From: Dermatemys mawii
Taxonomy: Eukaryota; Chordata; Testudines; Dermatemydidae
Reading direction: 5' to 3'
NCBI GenBank assembly: GCA_007922305.1
Contig: ML677335.1
Location: 18,510,246-18,574,245, forward strand
Length of the DNA: 64,000 nt
The notes under the pieces were generated by a model. The model did not search any database and had not been told where the DNA came from. It saw nothing but the letters and a program-made list of their open reading frames with translations. Positions 11,496-23,320 of this stretch are shown piece by piece. The position numbers and the translations under genes are program-made. Numbering within the stretch: position 1 is the stretch's first letter; every line of letters begins with the position of its first letter.

Positions 11496-12416
11496 GTAAT
11501 GCTGCTGTCTGAAATAGTGACACATGAATGCAGTAGACTATAGTTAAGTGTGTTAGTGAGATGAATATGACATGTTTTGCTATTTTATAATGATGTTTAT
11601 TAGCACTGGAATAGGGGTAGTGGCAATCCATTAGGATGAATGCACAAGCAATTCCTGTCTTTGAAAAATACTGCAGTTTCAAAGGACAAATGAGAGAGTT
11701 TAATAATCGTTTTGGATAATGATTAAAATCTTGTGAGTTGCTCCTCATATCAATCAGTGGACAGAGATTTTCTTTCCTTTTCATCTTAGCTCAACACACT
11801 TGTGTCCTCGGCTGTTTTTCCTGTACCTCACCAGACATCAATCATGGTAGCTCTATGATGGAGTCCAGTCTCAGAAAGGGCGACAAATGTACAAATCTAT
11901 GGCTTTCCCTTGAAGCCAGCTGTGGGACTGATCTTTATGGTGTGAAAAGCCAACAGAACAGTCTGCAGATTTTATCTGCTTTTTTAACTTATGCATCTAT
12001 CCATGGCCTACCCACTTCATGAATGAGAAGAGAGGACAAGGATCCCAAACTTTCTTATTGAGAACTGCACCTCACCAGCTTCTTTCCTCCCAACCCCAAA
12101 ACATATTCAGAAATCATAAGTTAACTATGCACAGAAGGAAAAGTAGTCACACTGTAAGGTTGTAAGCTGTACAAAATATCACAGTTCACCTCTAGGTCCT
12201 GCCTATTGGACCTCAGAATCCAACACAATTGGACCTCTCCACAGCACAATCACCACCTCCACTAACTCTCACTCCTGGGGAGGACAGACCTGAAAAGCTT
12301 TGAAAGTTCTTGCAACCAGATAGACCCTCTTGTCAGTGTCAAACTGCAAAGTCCGTTCCCTACATAAATAGTATTTTTCTAGTTCTTATTCATATTTTCA
12401 AAAAAGTTACTAACAG

Positions 12417-12447
<31 letters not shown>

Positions 12448-14520
12448 TGGGGTTGACAGCCCTACAGACTTTTGCTGCTGCGGGAAAAGACAGCCATTAT
12501 CTGTAGAAAAAATTAAGCTCAAACCTTGAAAATTAAATTAATTGGAGATTGGTATGCTAACTTCATATATTATTTCTCATGCCAAAAACTCAATATTCCA
12601 CTGGAATTGTGTCCCCTGACTGGTTTAACTGGCATAATGTATAAAGGAAAGAAAAAGATCATACATTTTAATCTATTCACAGAAAAGTGCCTCTTTTCAT
12701 GACTCCATGCCTCTAGAAACCCTTATCTAATTTTCTTAAGTCTCAAGTTATTTTTAAGGTTAGTGATATGATTTCATTGGCATTCAGTCATAATACCATC
12801 AAATTTGTTATCAAAATCTTCATCTTTCTCATCTGCCTTGTGTAACCTCAGTTCAGAGCCTTCAAATACTGTATCCAAATCAGTATGTTTCAAGCTAAAG
12901 CATTCTACACTTAGAGGTTTTGAGAGATTCAGATCTCAAACACTGCACAAAACTACAATATGCCAAATGCCATTAGTTTGGGGAAGCGAAGGACCAAACA
13001 GAATGTTTATCATTATGTGTATTCATTATATTAGGCTATTGACTGTATGTGACTCCTCTCCCACAGTGAGGAGTTTTGTTGCTAAAATTGTGTGTATGCA
13101 AGAATACACGCAAGTGTGTTCGTGCCCAAGGTTACTCAAGATCATTGTTTTTTTAAAAAAAATCTTGTCACAAACCTGTGAAAATAAGAGTTAAGCATAA
13201 GAGTGGTTATTTTAATAAACATGCTTTACTAGGCGTTAGAATGAGTATGGTCACCTGAAGATTTTAACTACAAACCAGTCAGAGAAAAAATCCTAAAGAT
13301 TTGCACTTAGAACACAATTTCTAAATGGAAAAGTAGCTCCACTTTTCCCTACCACCTTTGCCAAAAAAAAGGCTTATTATGAGACTAATCAGTCATTACA
13401 AAGACAACACTAAAAATTAATAAATAAGGACATTTTAAAGGAAAAAATGCAGCAGGCCTAAGTCAATTAGAAAGTCTATCAGCCAGTGAAATAACAAGTA
13501 GTAATAGAATTACATGGACAAAATCAAACCGGATTCACCCAAAGGAGATCATCAACATACATATAAGAGTTCAAAAAAGTACCATTTGTGGGAGAAGTGA
13601 CTATAGAAATAGGTTACAAAACCAATGGATAATAATGAAGTTACATAGAATTATTTGGACACCTACTTTCTCCTCTGTTATATCTATATATGCATATATA
13701 GATGTGAGTAAGAGTATACATTTTAATTTAATATTTTTCCTTCAGACAGGTGAAAAGATGTTGCATTGTCCTTGTGTTCTGTGGGCGAATTTGATGCCTT
13801 ATTCTCGCACTGAGTTCAGTGAAGCTACTTGCAGAGTAAAGTGCCACTCAGCATACCTAGTGCCAATGGTATCAGAATCTGTATTTATTAGAAATTATTT
13901 ATATACACTGTACCTAAATACTTTATACACCACCTTATATTATTTATGGCTTAGTAATATTATGTACATATATCAAGTCTCTAAGTAAATATGTTCTTGA
14001 TTTACACACAACTTATGAGGAATGGAGCAATGAGTTTCTATTAAATTCATGCTAATGTAAAACTGTAGCAATATTTACTGAAGAGTAATCCCTTGTTGAA
14101 AAGTTTTGTTTTCTGTTTTCATCACTGAATGCAAGAAATGTTTTTGTTGAAGTCCTCCTAGTCAAAACACCGTTATCTCTTTTTCTACTTTCAGAGTTAA
14201 TGTAAAACAACACTTCCACTGGCAGCCCATGTACTGGGACAGTGCCCATCCACATATATTCCCACACCTTTTCTTTTTTCTGTGATAGAAACAATTCAAA
14301 GTCTCAGATTCACTGTAGAACTATTTATTTTTATAATAAAAAATCTTAGTGGAAACTTTCACTTTTATATGTAAACCTAAAATCACACAAACTGAAGGAT
14401 AAGTTCTTATCAGTTTAAAACAGAATGATACCTTACTGATCTATGACTTTTTCCGCTATGCAACTTCTATAGAATCTTTCATGTAAAGCATTTTGAAAAA
14501 AAGTCTTATCTGCTATGTTG
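11496..14520. other. Interval without gene
   Basis: Non-coding, AT-rich. It contains a homopolymer of 27 A residues at 12419-12445. Open frames at 12805-13194 and 13635-13988 lack domain signatures and look like chance. Confidence 0.4.
12419..12445 (+). repeat. Poly(A) tract, 27 bases
   Basis: Uninterrupted run of A. It could be the tail of an old retrotransposed copy, but the upstream 400 bases show no recognisable mRNA or SINE, and no flanking duplication was found. Confidence 0.7.
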
Positions 14521-14521
14521 C

Positions 14522-15320
14522 TGTGTCCATCCCACACAAGGCAGAGCAGGTTAGATTAGTTTAATTCACACAATAGGCTGCACCTGGTGGAAAGCCAGGG
14601 CTTGAAAGGCTAAATGATGATGAAGCCCAGCTGAGTATGGGTAAAATGGGTTTGTAAAAAGCCAGTGAACTGAAAACAGAAGGGCACTGCAGGAGAGATA
14701 ATGCACAGTCACTCTCTGTAAGAAGGAAGATGTGTTTTGGGGCTGTAGAGCTAAGTAATCTGCATGTACTCATTGTGATGAGGGAGTTTGAGCTGGTAAA
14801 CACAGAGGGTAGAGAAACCAGAAGATAGAGCAGAGAAACTGGAAGGAGTTCAGGGAAATAACAAGGTCTGGGAGCAATAAGATCATAGTTGCTGGATCTA
14901 GGGTCCCTGAACTGGAACCTGGACTAGTGGGCAGGCCCAGACTCCCCTACAAGCGGCTGTGAAAGTGTCACAGGACCTTGCCATGGATTGGAGATTATGA
15001 GGACAGTTGATCCAGTGAGATGGGATAATGGGGAAGACTATAATACTTGGCCAAAGGACCAAGTTATGAAGAAGGAGGAACACTTTGAGGCCCAGGAAAA
15101 GAACTAGGCAAGGTCACAAGGTGAGCAAGGAACCTCAGGCCTCAGTGGAGTAGGGTGCCTAGAGATCAAGTGTGAAAAATTGGGTTGGGGGTGGGGGGCA
15201 ATAGGCACCTATATAAGAAAAAAAAAACCCAAAATTGGGACATCTGGTCACCCTGCAGTGGAGCTAATCCCCAGAGTCAGTCCCAAGGAGGCACCCCTGG
15301 GGTGAGTAAACCCTGTGACA
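14522..15320 (+). mobile_element. LTR-like segment interrupted by a hAT miniature
   Basis: This purine-rich segment resembles the solo LTR at 10833-11491. Positions 14900-14946 (AGGGTCCCTGAACTGGAACC) align with 11276-11325. It ends CCTGTGACA, matching the TGTGAC/GTCACA style of ends. No clear flanking duplication was found and the left boundary is a guess (TGTGTCCATCCCAC). A 105-bp hAT element sits inside at 15151-15255. Confidence 0.45.
15143..15263. mobile_element. Nested miniature hAT element with its duplication
   Basis: The element itself is 15151-15255 (TAGGGTGCCTAGAGAT ... CATCTGGTCACCCTG). CAGTGGAG at 15143-15150 is repeated perfectly at 15256-15263, giving the 8-bp hAT duplication. 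It belongs to the same family as 4589-4727, with a more worn left end, and it was inserted into an existing LTR. Confidence 0.85.
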
Positions 15321-15362
15321 TCTAGAATAATCAGAGTCCATCATAATAATTTCAGATAACTT

Positions 15363-15702
15363 TGATTAGATTAGGGGGATAGCTGTGTTAGTCTGTATCC
15401 ATAAAAACAATGAAGAGTTTGGTGGCACCTTAGAGACTAACAGATGTATTTGGGCATAAGCTTTCATGGGTAAAAAACCACTTCTTCAGATGCATAGAGT
15501 GAAAATTACAGATATACTCATAAATATACTGGCACATGAAGAGAAGGGAGTTACAAGGCCAATTCGGTCAGGGTTGATGTGGTCCACTCCCAATAATTGA
15601 TGAGGAGATGTCAATACCAAGAGGGAGAAAATTGCTTTTGCCCAAATAAATCTTAGTCTTTAACGTGCCACTGGATTTCTTGTTGTTTTTTATGATTAGA
15701 TT
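15363..15702 (-). mobile_element. Compact Penelope-like derivative with inverted ends
   Basis: TGATTAGATT at 15363-15372 recurs at 15693-15702, so 15373-15692 is one 320-bp insertion. Its head (AGCTGTGTTAGTCTG) and arm (GGTGGCACCTTAGAGACTAA) match the PLE at 2591-3804 with many differences. The last about 46 bases (15645-15690) are an inverted copy of 15402-15450. It therefore has the same head, arm, interior, inverted-arm layout as the larger copy, but no endonuclease frame. It is an older, shorter member of the family. Confidence 0.75.
15452..15489 (-). ncRNA. Hammerhead-like motif with canonical CUGAAGA core
   Basis: On the minus strand: CUGAAGA (15483-15489), one extra A, a weak GUGG/CCAU hairpin, GAAA (15462-15465), then GC-UUAU-GC. 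This copy keeps the canonical CUGANGA heptamer that is altered in the copy at 2.7 kb. Stem I is not evident and the base after the short stem is not the expected UH. Confidence 0.35.
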
Positions 15703-18700
15703 TGTTTAAATAATGTTGCTTTTGAATTAACAAGGTGAAAACTTAGGTTGGGTTCCTGTGAATTTGCATTTACTATTCCAGAATAAAGGTTTCCTGGCTT
15801 TACCAGTGAATCAAGCATAATGCTGTAACAGTGGGATTTTTATAGATGTCAAATCACCTGAATATGCAGAGAGGAATCCAGGGGGATTTTAGGCACTAAG
15901 GTGTGTTTTAAATACATGAGAGCTGAACTCCTAGGTGCTTTTAAAATGCCTGTGTGCATTGTAGGTGCCTAATTGCCTTTAGAAGTCTGGTTCTGGGGTG
16001 ATTAGAACTCGGCTGCAATTGGTTCAGAAGTTTGCAGCTTCCCTTCTGTTTCCCAGTGGTCATTCTGCCCAACATTGTTATGTTACAATGTAAAGGTGGA
16101 GAGAAACGTTGACATACAAGAGCAGTAAGCTATAATCAGTCTTTGTTACAATACAAACTGAATTCTGATTCTGGAGTTTTTCATATTTCTGATCTTTGCA
16201 TTTAATAAGAATCCTTGTGGTTAGAGTCACCTAGTCAGACCACTAAAAGGAGAAGATTTATTTAGAAATAGCTAAAAGTCCTGTAAATGATTTCATGCAG
16301 AGAGATGCCCACCACAGCTATTTAGAAAACAGTGATCTTGAGTGTCATAGTTTTGGAGGGTGATGGGCCCACAGTTGTCAATGGTTCAGCTTCCTCCAGG
16401 CTTAACAAAAAGATCCTTCAGCACGGAGCCACTTTTGACTGTAAAACTCAGTACGGGGACTTTCTGGGTGTCAGATTTCCCAAAGAGCTTGACAGTCCTT
16501 TCACAATTGATCTTTAAATCAAAGCTCAATACAGTTGAGAACAAATTTCTCCCTCTTTTGAGGGAATATCCTTTCAACTTGGATGTCCTGTTGGGCCCTT
16601 GGCTACTACTGGATGTGCAAGAAGTCTTTGTTTAAAGTGTCAGGTTTGACTTATAAAGCTGTAAATGAGTCCTCACTATCTAAGTCTTCCTCTTTCACAT
16701 ATGATCCCACAGCAGTTATGATCAACTCTGCTGCTCAAGTTTATGACTTTAGGTTTTAAATAAAAAAGGCCTAATAGCAGTGTTAACTCAGACAGGGGCT
16801 GTGACTCTGGAACCTGCATACCCTTCTGTCATCTGGCCATTTAAAAGCCTATATACAGTATTTTCCCAGGTTTGCCCTGTGAGGGTAGGTTGAGTTGGGC
16901 CTCGCTGTGGGAGAAATTTATTTTTAATATGGTGGAAGATTTTTTTTGAGAGATTTTTTTTAAAGTCGTTGATTGAGTTAAACGTCTGTATTAAGACTTG
17001 AAGGTGCTTAGAGATTCAGATAGATGCTTCAGTAACTTGAAATAAATGAAATTTCAGTGCTAAAATATGGGTAGTTGTAAGTTATGTGCAGATGTGTATC
17101 TTCCTTTGGAAGTCCTTTGTTAATTCTTATGCAATGCAGTGCTTTGTGGGGTCTGTGAGATTTCATGTACTTGCCCCTTCACACTCATTTCTTAGAATTT
17201 CCTCTTGTTTTCTTCCAGCTATTGAGTAGCAGAACTGCTTCTGAGTCCTACCTTCTCACACAAGAAGTTTCCCTACTTTTCTCTATCTCTAGTTGAAGTG
17301 GGTGCTAAATATAGAGCATGTTAATAAAAATAAATAAATAAAAGATGGTGTCCAGTTTGGCTCCAAATCTTACTTTTAAACTATTTTAAAACTAATAATA
17401 TTTTAAGGACTTGATCCAAGCTAAACACAGACTATTTCATAAATGATTTATATGTTACATTATTATCTTTATGCAGAAAGTATATACTCCCAAGATTATA
17501 TAGAGAACTATCTATTGCTTAGCTGGCACAGAGGAATATTAATAGTACGCAGAAGCTTTTCCAAAAAGTACTTCTATTTCTGTTGAAAAGTTACATTTAC
17601 ACTTTTTCTACTGGTTCCTTGAACCAACAGAAATGTGTTTTATATTGGTGCCTAAACTAGCTCCAAGGCGCCATACTGCCCAGCTCACAATAATCAGATG
17701 GCATATTGTTCATTGCCTTTGGCAATAACCTAAACCCTTACCATGATATTTTTCATAGTGATGAAAGGATTTTCAATACTCATGATATATCAACTCATGA
17801 CCTTCCCTTTGTGGTCACGGTACATAGTACATTTAAAGTAAATGCTTTTTCTGGGTTTTTTGGCTTATTAGTGGCGAAGATGACACCTTCAGACTTTCCA
17901 GAGCTTGGATCAGTGGAGGGAAGTGGTGAGAACTCTATTGGCTTGCATTAAAAGTAATATTGATTTAGTTTCTGCTATTAAAGGGACAGTATCAGTTGGC
18001 ATTTTTTTAAATTAAAGCCCCAATTTCTGCTCTTTAAATAAATACTAGGATTTATTTTTTTTTAAAAAAAATAAACTTTTAAAAATTGAATATATATCTG
18101 CTCTTGTGGTTTATTGAGCTCATCATCTTGGCAAGTGGAAAATTTACTGACTATGGGAGATGGTGAAACTTGACTACCAGAACATGCTGTCAAATGATAA
18201 TAGATGGTAATAGAGATATTTTTCCCATCTAAGTTCATTCATTTCTAATATTCTTGGATGCTTTTGGTAACTATAGTAGGAGCAACATTTTCAGAGAGAA
18301 ATATGATTAAGTTGACATGGCCTCTTAAAACTGGGCTCTTTTCTTTCCCTTTTATTTAAAATTAATTGAATGTCGTACCCGCTTGCATCTCCTAGTATGC
18401 TGTATTGGCCTTCTATAGGTAGCCCTAATTGTCGACAGCCATGGCCAGCAAAGGAAAGCATGGCACCATCCAAGACTATTAACAGTGGCAGTTAGAACAA
18501 CACACAGTTAATGAAATGTTTTACAGCTGGGATTAACTGCGTGGGAGGAGATAAGAGAAAAATGAGCTACAAAGAGGCACCCCACTTCTATTTTGTCCTT
18601 CACGTGTGTCAGATGGCCATGAGAATTATTTTGATGTCACTAATACAATAATATGATTTCAGTATAAATCAGTTATGTAGAAAAGGCAGATTGTGAGAGA

Positions 18701-18766
18701 GCAAAGCATTGCTACTTTAAATGTACTTAATTTTACATTGGTCACAAAGTCTTTTCTGTTTATTAG
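15703..18766. other. Interval without gene; worn palindromic repeat
   Basis: Positions 15885-16005 (GGCACTAAGG ... CCTAGGTGCTTTTAAAAT ... GTGCCTAATTGCC) look like a decayed palindromic amniote repeat. At 16330-16640 overlapping open frames occur on both strands with no recognised domain. The rest is AT-rich, with an A/T homopolymer region at 18050-18085. Confidence 0.4.
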
Positions 18767-19014
18767 TAGGGCTGTTGGGCAATTTAAAAAAGTAATCACG
18801 TGCTCTAAAAATAATAGATTACCGTTTATTTAAATATCTTTGGATGTTTTCAAATATACTGATTTCAGTTACAGCACAGAATACAAAGGGTCCCGTGCTC
18901 ACTTTATATTTTTGATTACAAATATTTGCACTTTAAAAAACAAAAGAAATAGTATATTTTCAATACACCTAATACAAATATTGTAGTACAATTTATTTAT
19001 CATGAAAGTTGAAC

Positions 19015-19660
19015 TTACAAAGGTAAAATTATGTACAAAAAACCTACATTCAAAAATAAAAAATGTAAAACTTCAATGCCGACTTCAGTCCTACTACTTG
19101 TTTGTCTGAGTGATTGGCTGAACAAGTTTTTTGGTTTTTTTACATTTGCAGGAGATAACACTGCCCACTTCTTGTTTACAGTGCCACCTGAAAGTGAGAA
19201 CAGATGTTTGCATGGCATTGTTGTAGCTGGCATCGCAAGACATTTATGTGCCAGCTGTGCTAAGGATTCATATGTCCCTTCATGCTTTGATCACCATTCC
19301 AGAGGACATGCTGATGATGGATTCTGCTCAGTAATGATCCAAAGTAGAGTGGACAGATGCATTTTCATTTTCACCATCTGGGTCAGATGCCACCAGCAGA
19401 AGGTTGATTTTCTTTTTTTGGTGGTTCTGTAGTTTCTGCATCAGAGTTGCTGTTCTTTTAAGACTTCTGAAAGCGTGCTCGGGTCAAGCGCTTTAGCAAT
19501 CTTTAGAAATATATTGGAACCTTCTTTATTGTTTTGTCGGATCTGTAATAAAAATGTTCTTAAATCAAACAACATATGCTGGATCGTCATCTGAGACTGC
19601 AAATATTTTGTGATATGGTAGAATGTGGGTAAAACCATGGAAGCAAGGAGAAACACAATT
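19015..19660 (-). pseudogene. hAT transposase C-terminal fragment, left arm
   Basis: Minus-strand frames from 19656 read NIFLKIAKALDPSTLSEV, typical of the segment before the hAT dimerisation domain, with an internal deletion after LDP. Near 19233-19150 comes PCKHLFSLSGGTVNKKW followed by LSPANV, the hAT C-terminal dimerisation signature (usually a PxER-type start, SxxGxxxxxxR/K). Frames shift several times and contain stops. There is no N-terminal zinc finger or catalytic core, so it is a non-functional fragment. Confidence 0.65.
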
Positions 19661-19824
19661 CTCCAAGGTGTTCAGTCAGAAATTTAATTAACAATGCTTT
19701 TTTAAAAAAGAAGCATCAGCATGGAAGCATATCTTCTGGAATGGCGATCAAAGCATGAAGAGGCATATGAATGTTTAGTATATCTGGAACATAAATAGCT
19801 TGCAATGCTGGCCGCAGAAGTGCC

Positions 19825-19905
19825 ATGCAAACATATGTCCTCGCTTCCGGGTGACACTGTAAATAAGAAATGGACAGTACTATCTCCTTGTTTTTCTTAG
19901 CAATT
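19825..19905 (+). pseudogene. hAT dimerisation fragment, right arm
   Basis: The plus strand reads PCKHMSSLPGDTVNKKW followed by TVLSP, the same dimerisation signature as the left arm but in the opposite direction. This confirms that the inverted arms derive from a transposase gene end. Broken by stops soon after. Confidence 0.6.
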
Positions 19906-20431
19906 CATTGAATGAGAAGTAGGACTGAGTGGATTTGCAGGCTCTCAAGTTTTATATCGTTACGGTGTGCAGTTATGTACTAAAAAATTTACATTTGTAA
20001 GTTGCACTTTCATGATACAGTACTTGTATGAGGTGAATTGAAAACACTTTCATTTTTACAGTGCAAATTTTTGTAGTCAAAAGTAATATAAAGTGAGTAC
20101 TGTACACTTTGTATTCTGTGTAATTGAAATGGATATATATTTTTAAATGTAGAAAATTATTCAAAATTTTTTAATAAATTTCAGTTGGTATTAACAGCTT
20201 GATTAATCACACACTTAATTGTGATTGATTCATTTGTCATTCACGTGAGTTAACTGTGATTAATCGACAGCCCTCGTTACTATGTATCACTTCCTCCCCA
20301 CACCTGTTCAATCCTTTGTTCACAGTGTATAGAGAAACTCAGATTGAAATATTCCTTTTAGTTCCATTTTTATTAATGCTCTCCTCTTTTTTAGATTAAA
20401 TCACGTTTCTTTACATTGTGTACTATTACAC

Positions 20432-20500
20432 ACTGTTGAACCTCAGAGTTACAAACACCTTGGGAATTGTTTGTAACTCTGAACAAAACAGTTTTTGAAT
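20432..20500. repeat. Short palindromic repeat (CCTCAGAGTTACAAAC)
   Basis: CAGAGTTACAAACA is followed 20-30 bases later by its near complement TGTTTGTAACTCTGAAC. This matches a miniature repeat I remember as common in turtles. It marks the point where the adjacent transposase remnant loses recognisable coding sequence. Confidence 0.45.
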
Positions 20501-20529
20501 AGCAGAATGAATGTTCAAGTTCTTTAGCT

Positions 20530-22337
20530 GAAGCTGCTACTAGTGAAGTTAATCTCAAAAAGGATATTATACCACAAAATGAGTGAAGCCACAAATTTGA
20601 ATTTGGAAAGGCCATTTGCAAGAGCTTCTGCATCTCAGACATACCATATTGCCAGATGATCCAGTAAAGGTAGTATCAGAAATTTCAATTAGGTCATCAT
20701 AAATGTTTGCAAACTCATAGCAAAGAGGCTTCAAAGGGATCCCATCTTTTCTAAGTGGTTTCATATTAGAGAATTCACATGGAGAGTCAGAATGTCCGAA
20801 TGACATGTTGAACCTGAGAAAAACACACAAACACATTGCACCAGGTCAAAGAAATTTCTTGCCTCCAAACAAGATCTAGCAGCATCATTGACAACCAAAT
20901 TCAGAGAATGTGCACTCCAAGGAACAAAAAAGGCCCTAGTATTGATTTCCAAAATTGTCCTTTGCACACCATTGTCTTTTCCCTTCATATTAGTCACATT
21001 ATCATAGCCACATAAGTTTTCAACAGATAATGACATTGCTTTCAGGGCTTGTAGAATAGTTTCAGGCATAAATGCTCCAGTCGTCTCCTTCAGTGAGTCA
21101 AAATGCTCTAGTCGTCTCCTTCAGTGGTATGAAACCCCCAAAACGTTCCATTATGTGCACATTATCTTCACTAATTTCATTTGCAGACTTTTCCATATCT
21201 AGAAAACGAATGATCATCATCATTTGTTCAACATGACTCACATCTGGTGTACAGTCCATTATTATTGAAAAGTATTTTGCAAAATGGGCAGCTTCTGCAA
21301 TTTTCTTTTTAATGTCAGTTACTAGGATTTGAATCAGTTCATTCTGCATATTTTTTCCTAAGTAATGAACCTGTGTTTCATGATCAGTTATTTTACATAG
21401 ATGCTCCTTCATGACTGGATCAAACAAAGCTACGTATTCAACAAATTTTGCCCACCCAGAACTCTCACTAAAGCAACCAGACGCTTTAATATTTGTTGCC
21501 AATATTCTTCTTTTTACTTGATAATATATAAATTTTCTTAAATCGTTTTCCCTTCTTTCAATCATAATTCAAGTTCTTTCCAATTCTGAAAACATTCAAA
21601 ATGTTCTGTACTACTTTCATGTGAAGAGAGAATTGAAGATATGTTTTTCCAGTCCTTTGCACCATTTTCAGTAAGTGATGTACCAATTGCTTGATTACTA
21701 AACAACTTGCAGCAAAAGCAAAACACAGCATCCTTTGACACAAAATATTGTAACCAGTTTCGATGGATTTCTTCCCCATTCATGAGTTTCCTTTTGTAAC
21801 GCTGAGCAGAGAATTTTCAATTATTTCCATCCTTAGGGAAGGGAAATTCATGAACTTGTTCAGGTCCATGTTCCACAAGAATTTGCTGGACACTGTCATC
21901 ACATCTGGGCTATGAAGCTGGGTCCCCATACAGTAACTTGCTTGTAACTTCCTCATCCTTTCTTCCATCTACTTGATTTACTTCAATTTCTGCAAGTGTC
22001 TCTGAAGGTGAATAAATTTTCTCCCCTTCCATATCAGTCTGAATTGAGCTGCCTTCATCTACAAGTAATAAACTTTCGTCTTGATATTCCAACTGCTTCC
22101 ATCCGGATGTGAGCTAACCTCCTTTCAAAGTAAAATTCCTTCATTTGGATGCCATAAACTGCTTCCATCTTTATTTGGACTAAAGAGAAGATATTTCAGG
22201 AAGGATCTCTGCTGTTTTGCTTGGTCCTTTTCTTTCTCAGCCTTTTGTTTAGGATACTCAGCTCCTGATGGTTTTCTTTTTCCTCTTTCTGCCATGGGGC
22301 ATTTGAATATTGTTATGTATTGTGCTCCCAACTGCAA
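20530..22337 (-). pseudogene. hAT transposase remnant, TTF zinc finger plus DUF4371 (ZMYM-like)
   Basis: The minus strand from 22337 gives an N-terminal basic stretch (MAERGKRKPSGAEYPKQK), then an acidic linker. Next is a TTF-type zinc finger (HRNWLQYFVSKDAVFCFCC, about 21720-21775). The DUF4371 catalytic core (21565-21098) contains IIMDCTPDVSHVEQM with the first catalytic aspartate. The second aspartate sits in CGYDNVTNMKG (about 21000), followed by FVPWSAHSLNLVVNDAA. The end (LFEINFTS, about 20560) is cut before the dimerisation domain. Frameshifts separate nearly every block and stops are present, so no domesticated gene is preserved. In autonomous elements this enzyme cuts and pastes the transposon. 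It belongs to a different hAT lineage from the neighbour at 18.8-20.3 kb. Confidence 0.85.
21071..21126 (+). repeat. Short tandem duplication inside the transposase remnant
   Basis: About 25 bases (ATGCTCCAGTCGTCTCCTTC and flank) at 21071-21095 recur at 21102-21126 with one difference. This small duplication disrupts the coding frame after the DUF4371 core. Confidence 0.8.
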
Positions 22338-23320
22338 GCGTTATAGTGTTGAGGATGGCTGAGACACCCACCACATGGTTGGTGATTTAAACTACATTGC
22401 AGTCATCACAACACATCTCTTTCACTGCTTAAAGGTTCAATTATTAATACATAGTCACTTACCTATTAAAACAGTTAGTTACAGCGTTTACATGGAAACA
22501 AAATGACCTTTTTCAACGTTATATCCTGACACCGATTGTTTGGAACGTAATCCCCTTCTTCATGATTACCCATTTGGAGTGTGACGTTATCTCTTTTGTA
22601 GTCTAGTAAGCGTTAATGCTGTTGTTTTTCCTTCATGGACCTTATTTATTGCATATGAACCAATTATAACAAAGAAAAGTTCATAATTATACAGCCCAAT
22701 AATAATGTTAAGGTTTAATAACGCTTAAAGATACTCACATTTTGGATTTATAATGCTGAAAGACGTTATTCTTTGTCACCAAGAAACACAATTTTCCACA
22801 GTATTCACTCTGTTCTTAACTATCTTCCAGTGACATGTTAAAATGACCATTTGACATGTATTAGCTCACGATATCTCTGCTCTACATGAATTTCCGGCTA
22901 TGCGACTTCAATATATATTCGAGTTAGGTGTCAATAGCATTACAGCTCTTGCTGCTGGCGGATGTGTCTCCTTGTGGCTGGGTTATTGCTTATCAAAATT
23001 ACAGAGAGGGTCATCTTATCCCTATGTTGCAAATTAAAAAAACAGTTTAGCTAAAATATTATTTTTTGCAGTAAATAAAAGATGACATATTAATAAATTC
23101 TCAGAAATGTAGAGAAATGAATTATAATTCATATTCCCTCCATACATGCATGGGAATTGAAATAATGACATCTTTGTTATTTTATTTGTATTCTTTTCAT
23201 CTTTTTCATTTGATTCATTTTTTTTTAAAAAAATGATTTTTTTCCCTCTAATTTGGCATCCCACTTAACTTGGCATCCTAGGTGACTGCCTAATTTGCCT
23301 ATATGGATGGGTTGCCCCTG
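22338..23320 (-). mobile_element. 5' non-coding part of the DUF4371 hAT element
   Basis: This lies between the transposase N-terminus and a presumed terminal inverted repeat. The segment ends GGATGGGTTGCCCCTG at 23320; its complement, CAGGGGCAACCC, has the CAGGGGC start typical of this hAT group. The matching left end was not found, consistent with truncation near 20.5 kb. Confidence 0.5.

Larger units (their letters stand above)
18767..20274. mobile_element. Fold-back hAT element with two opposed arms
   Basis: It begins TAGGGCTGTTG and ends TTAATCGACAGCCCT, so the outer ends are inverted repeats. Much longer arms lie inside: about 18855-19315 is a diverged reverse complement of about 19715-20165. 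For example CTTCATGCTTTGATCACCAT near 19279 pairs with its complement near 19742-19761. Both arms carry the same hAT C-terminal dimerisation fragment in opposite orientation. I recognise the AGGGCTGTCGATTAATCG end as an abundant turtle element. No clear 8-bp duplication was found, so exact edges are uncertain. Confidence 0.75.

Noticed and set aside
12419..12445. Poly(A) as the tail of a processed pseudogene
   Set aside because: No upstream coding similarity or poly(A) signal at the right distance, and no flanking duplication.
16332..16635. Overlapping open frames on both strands that look protein-like
   Set aside because: No start context, splice sites or recognisable motif on either strand, and length is within chance for this window.
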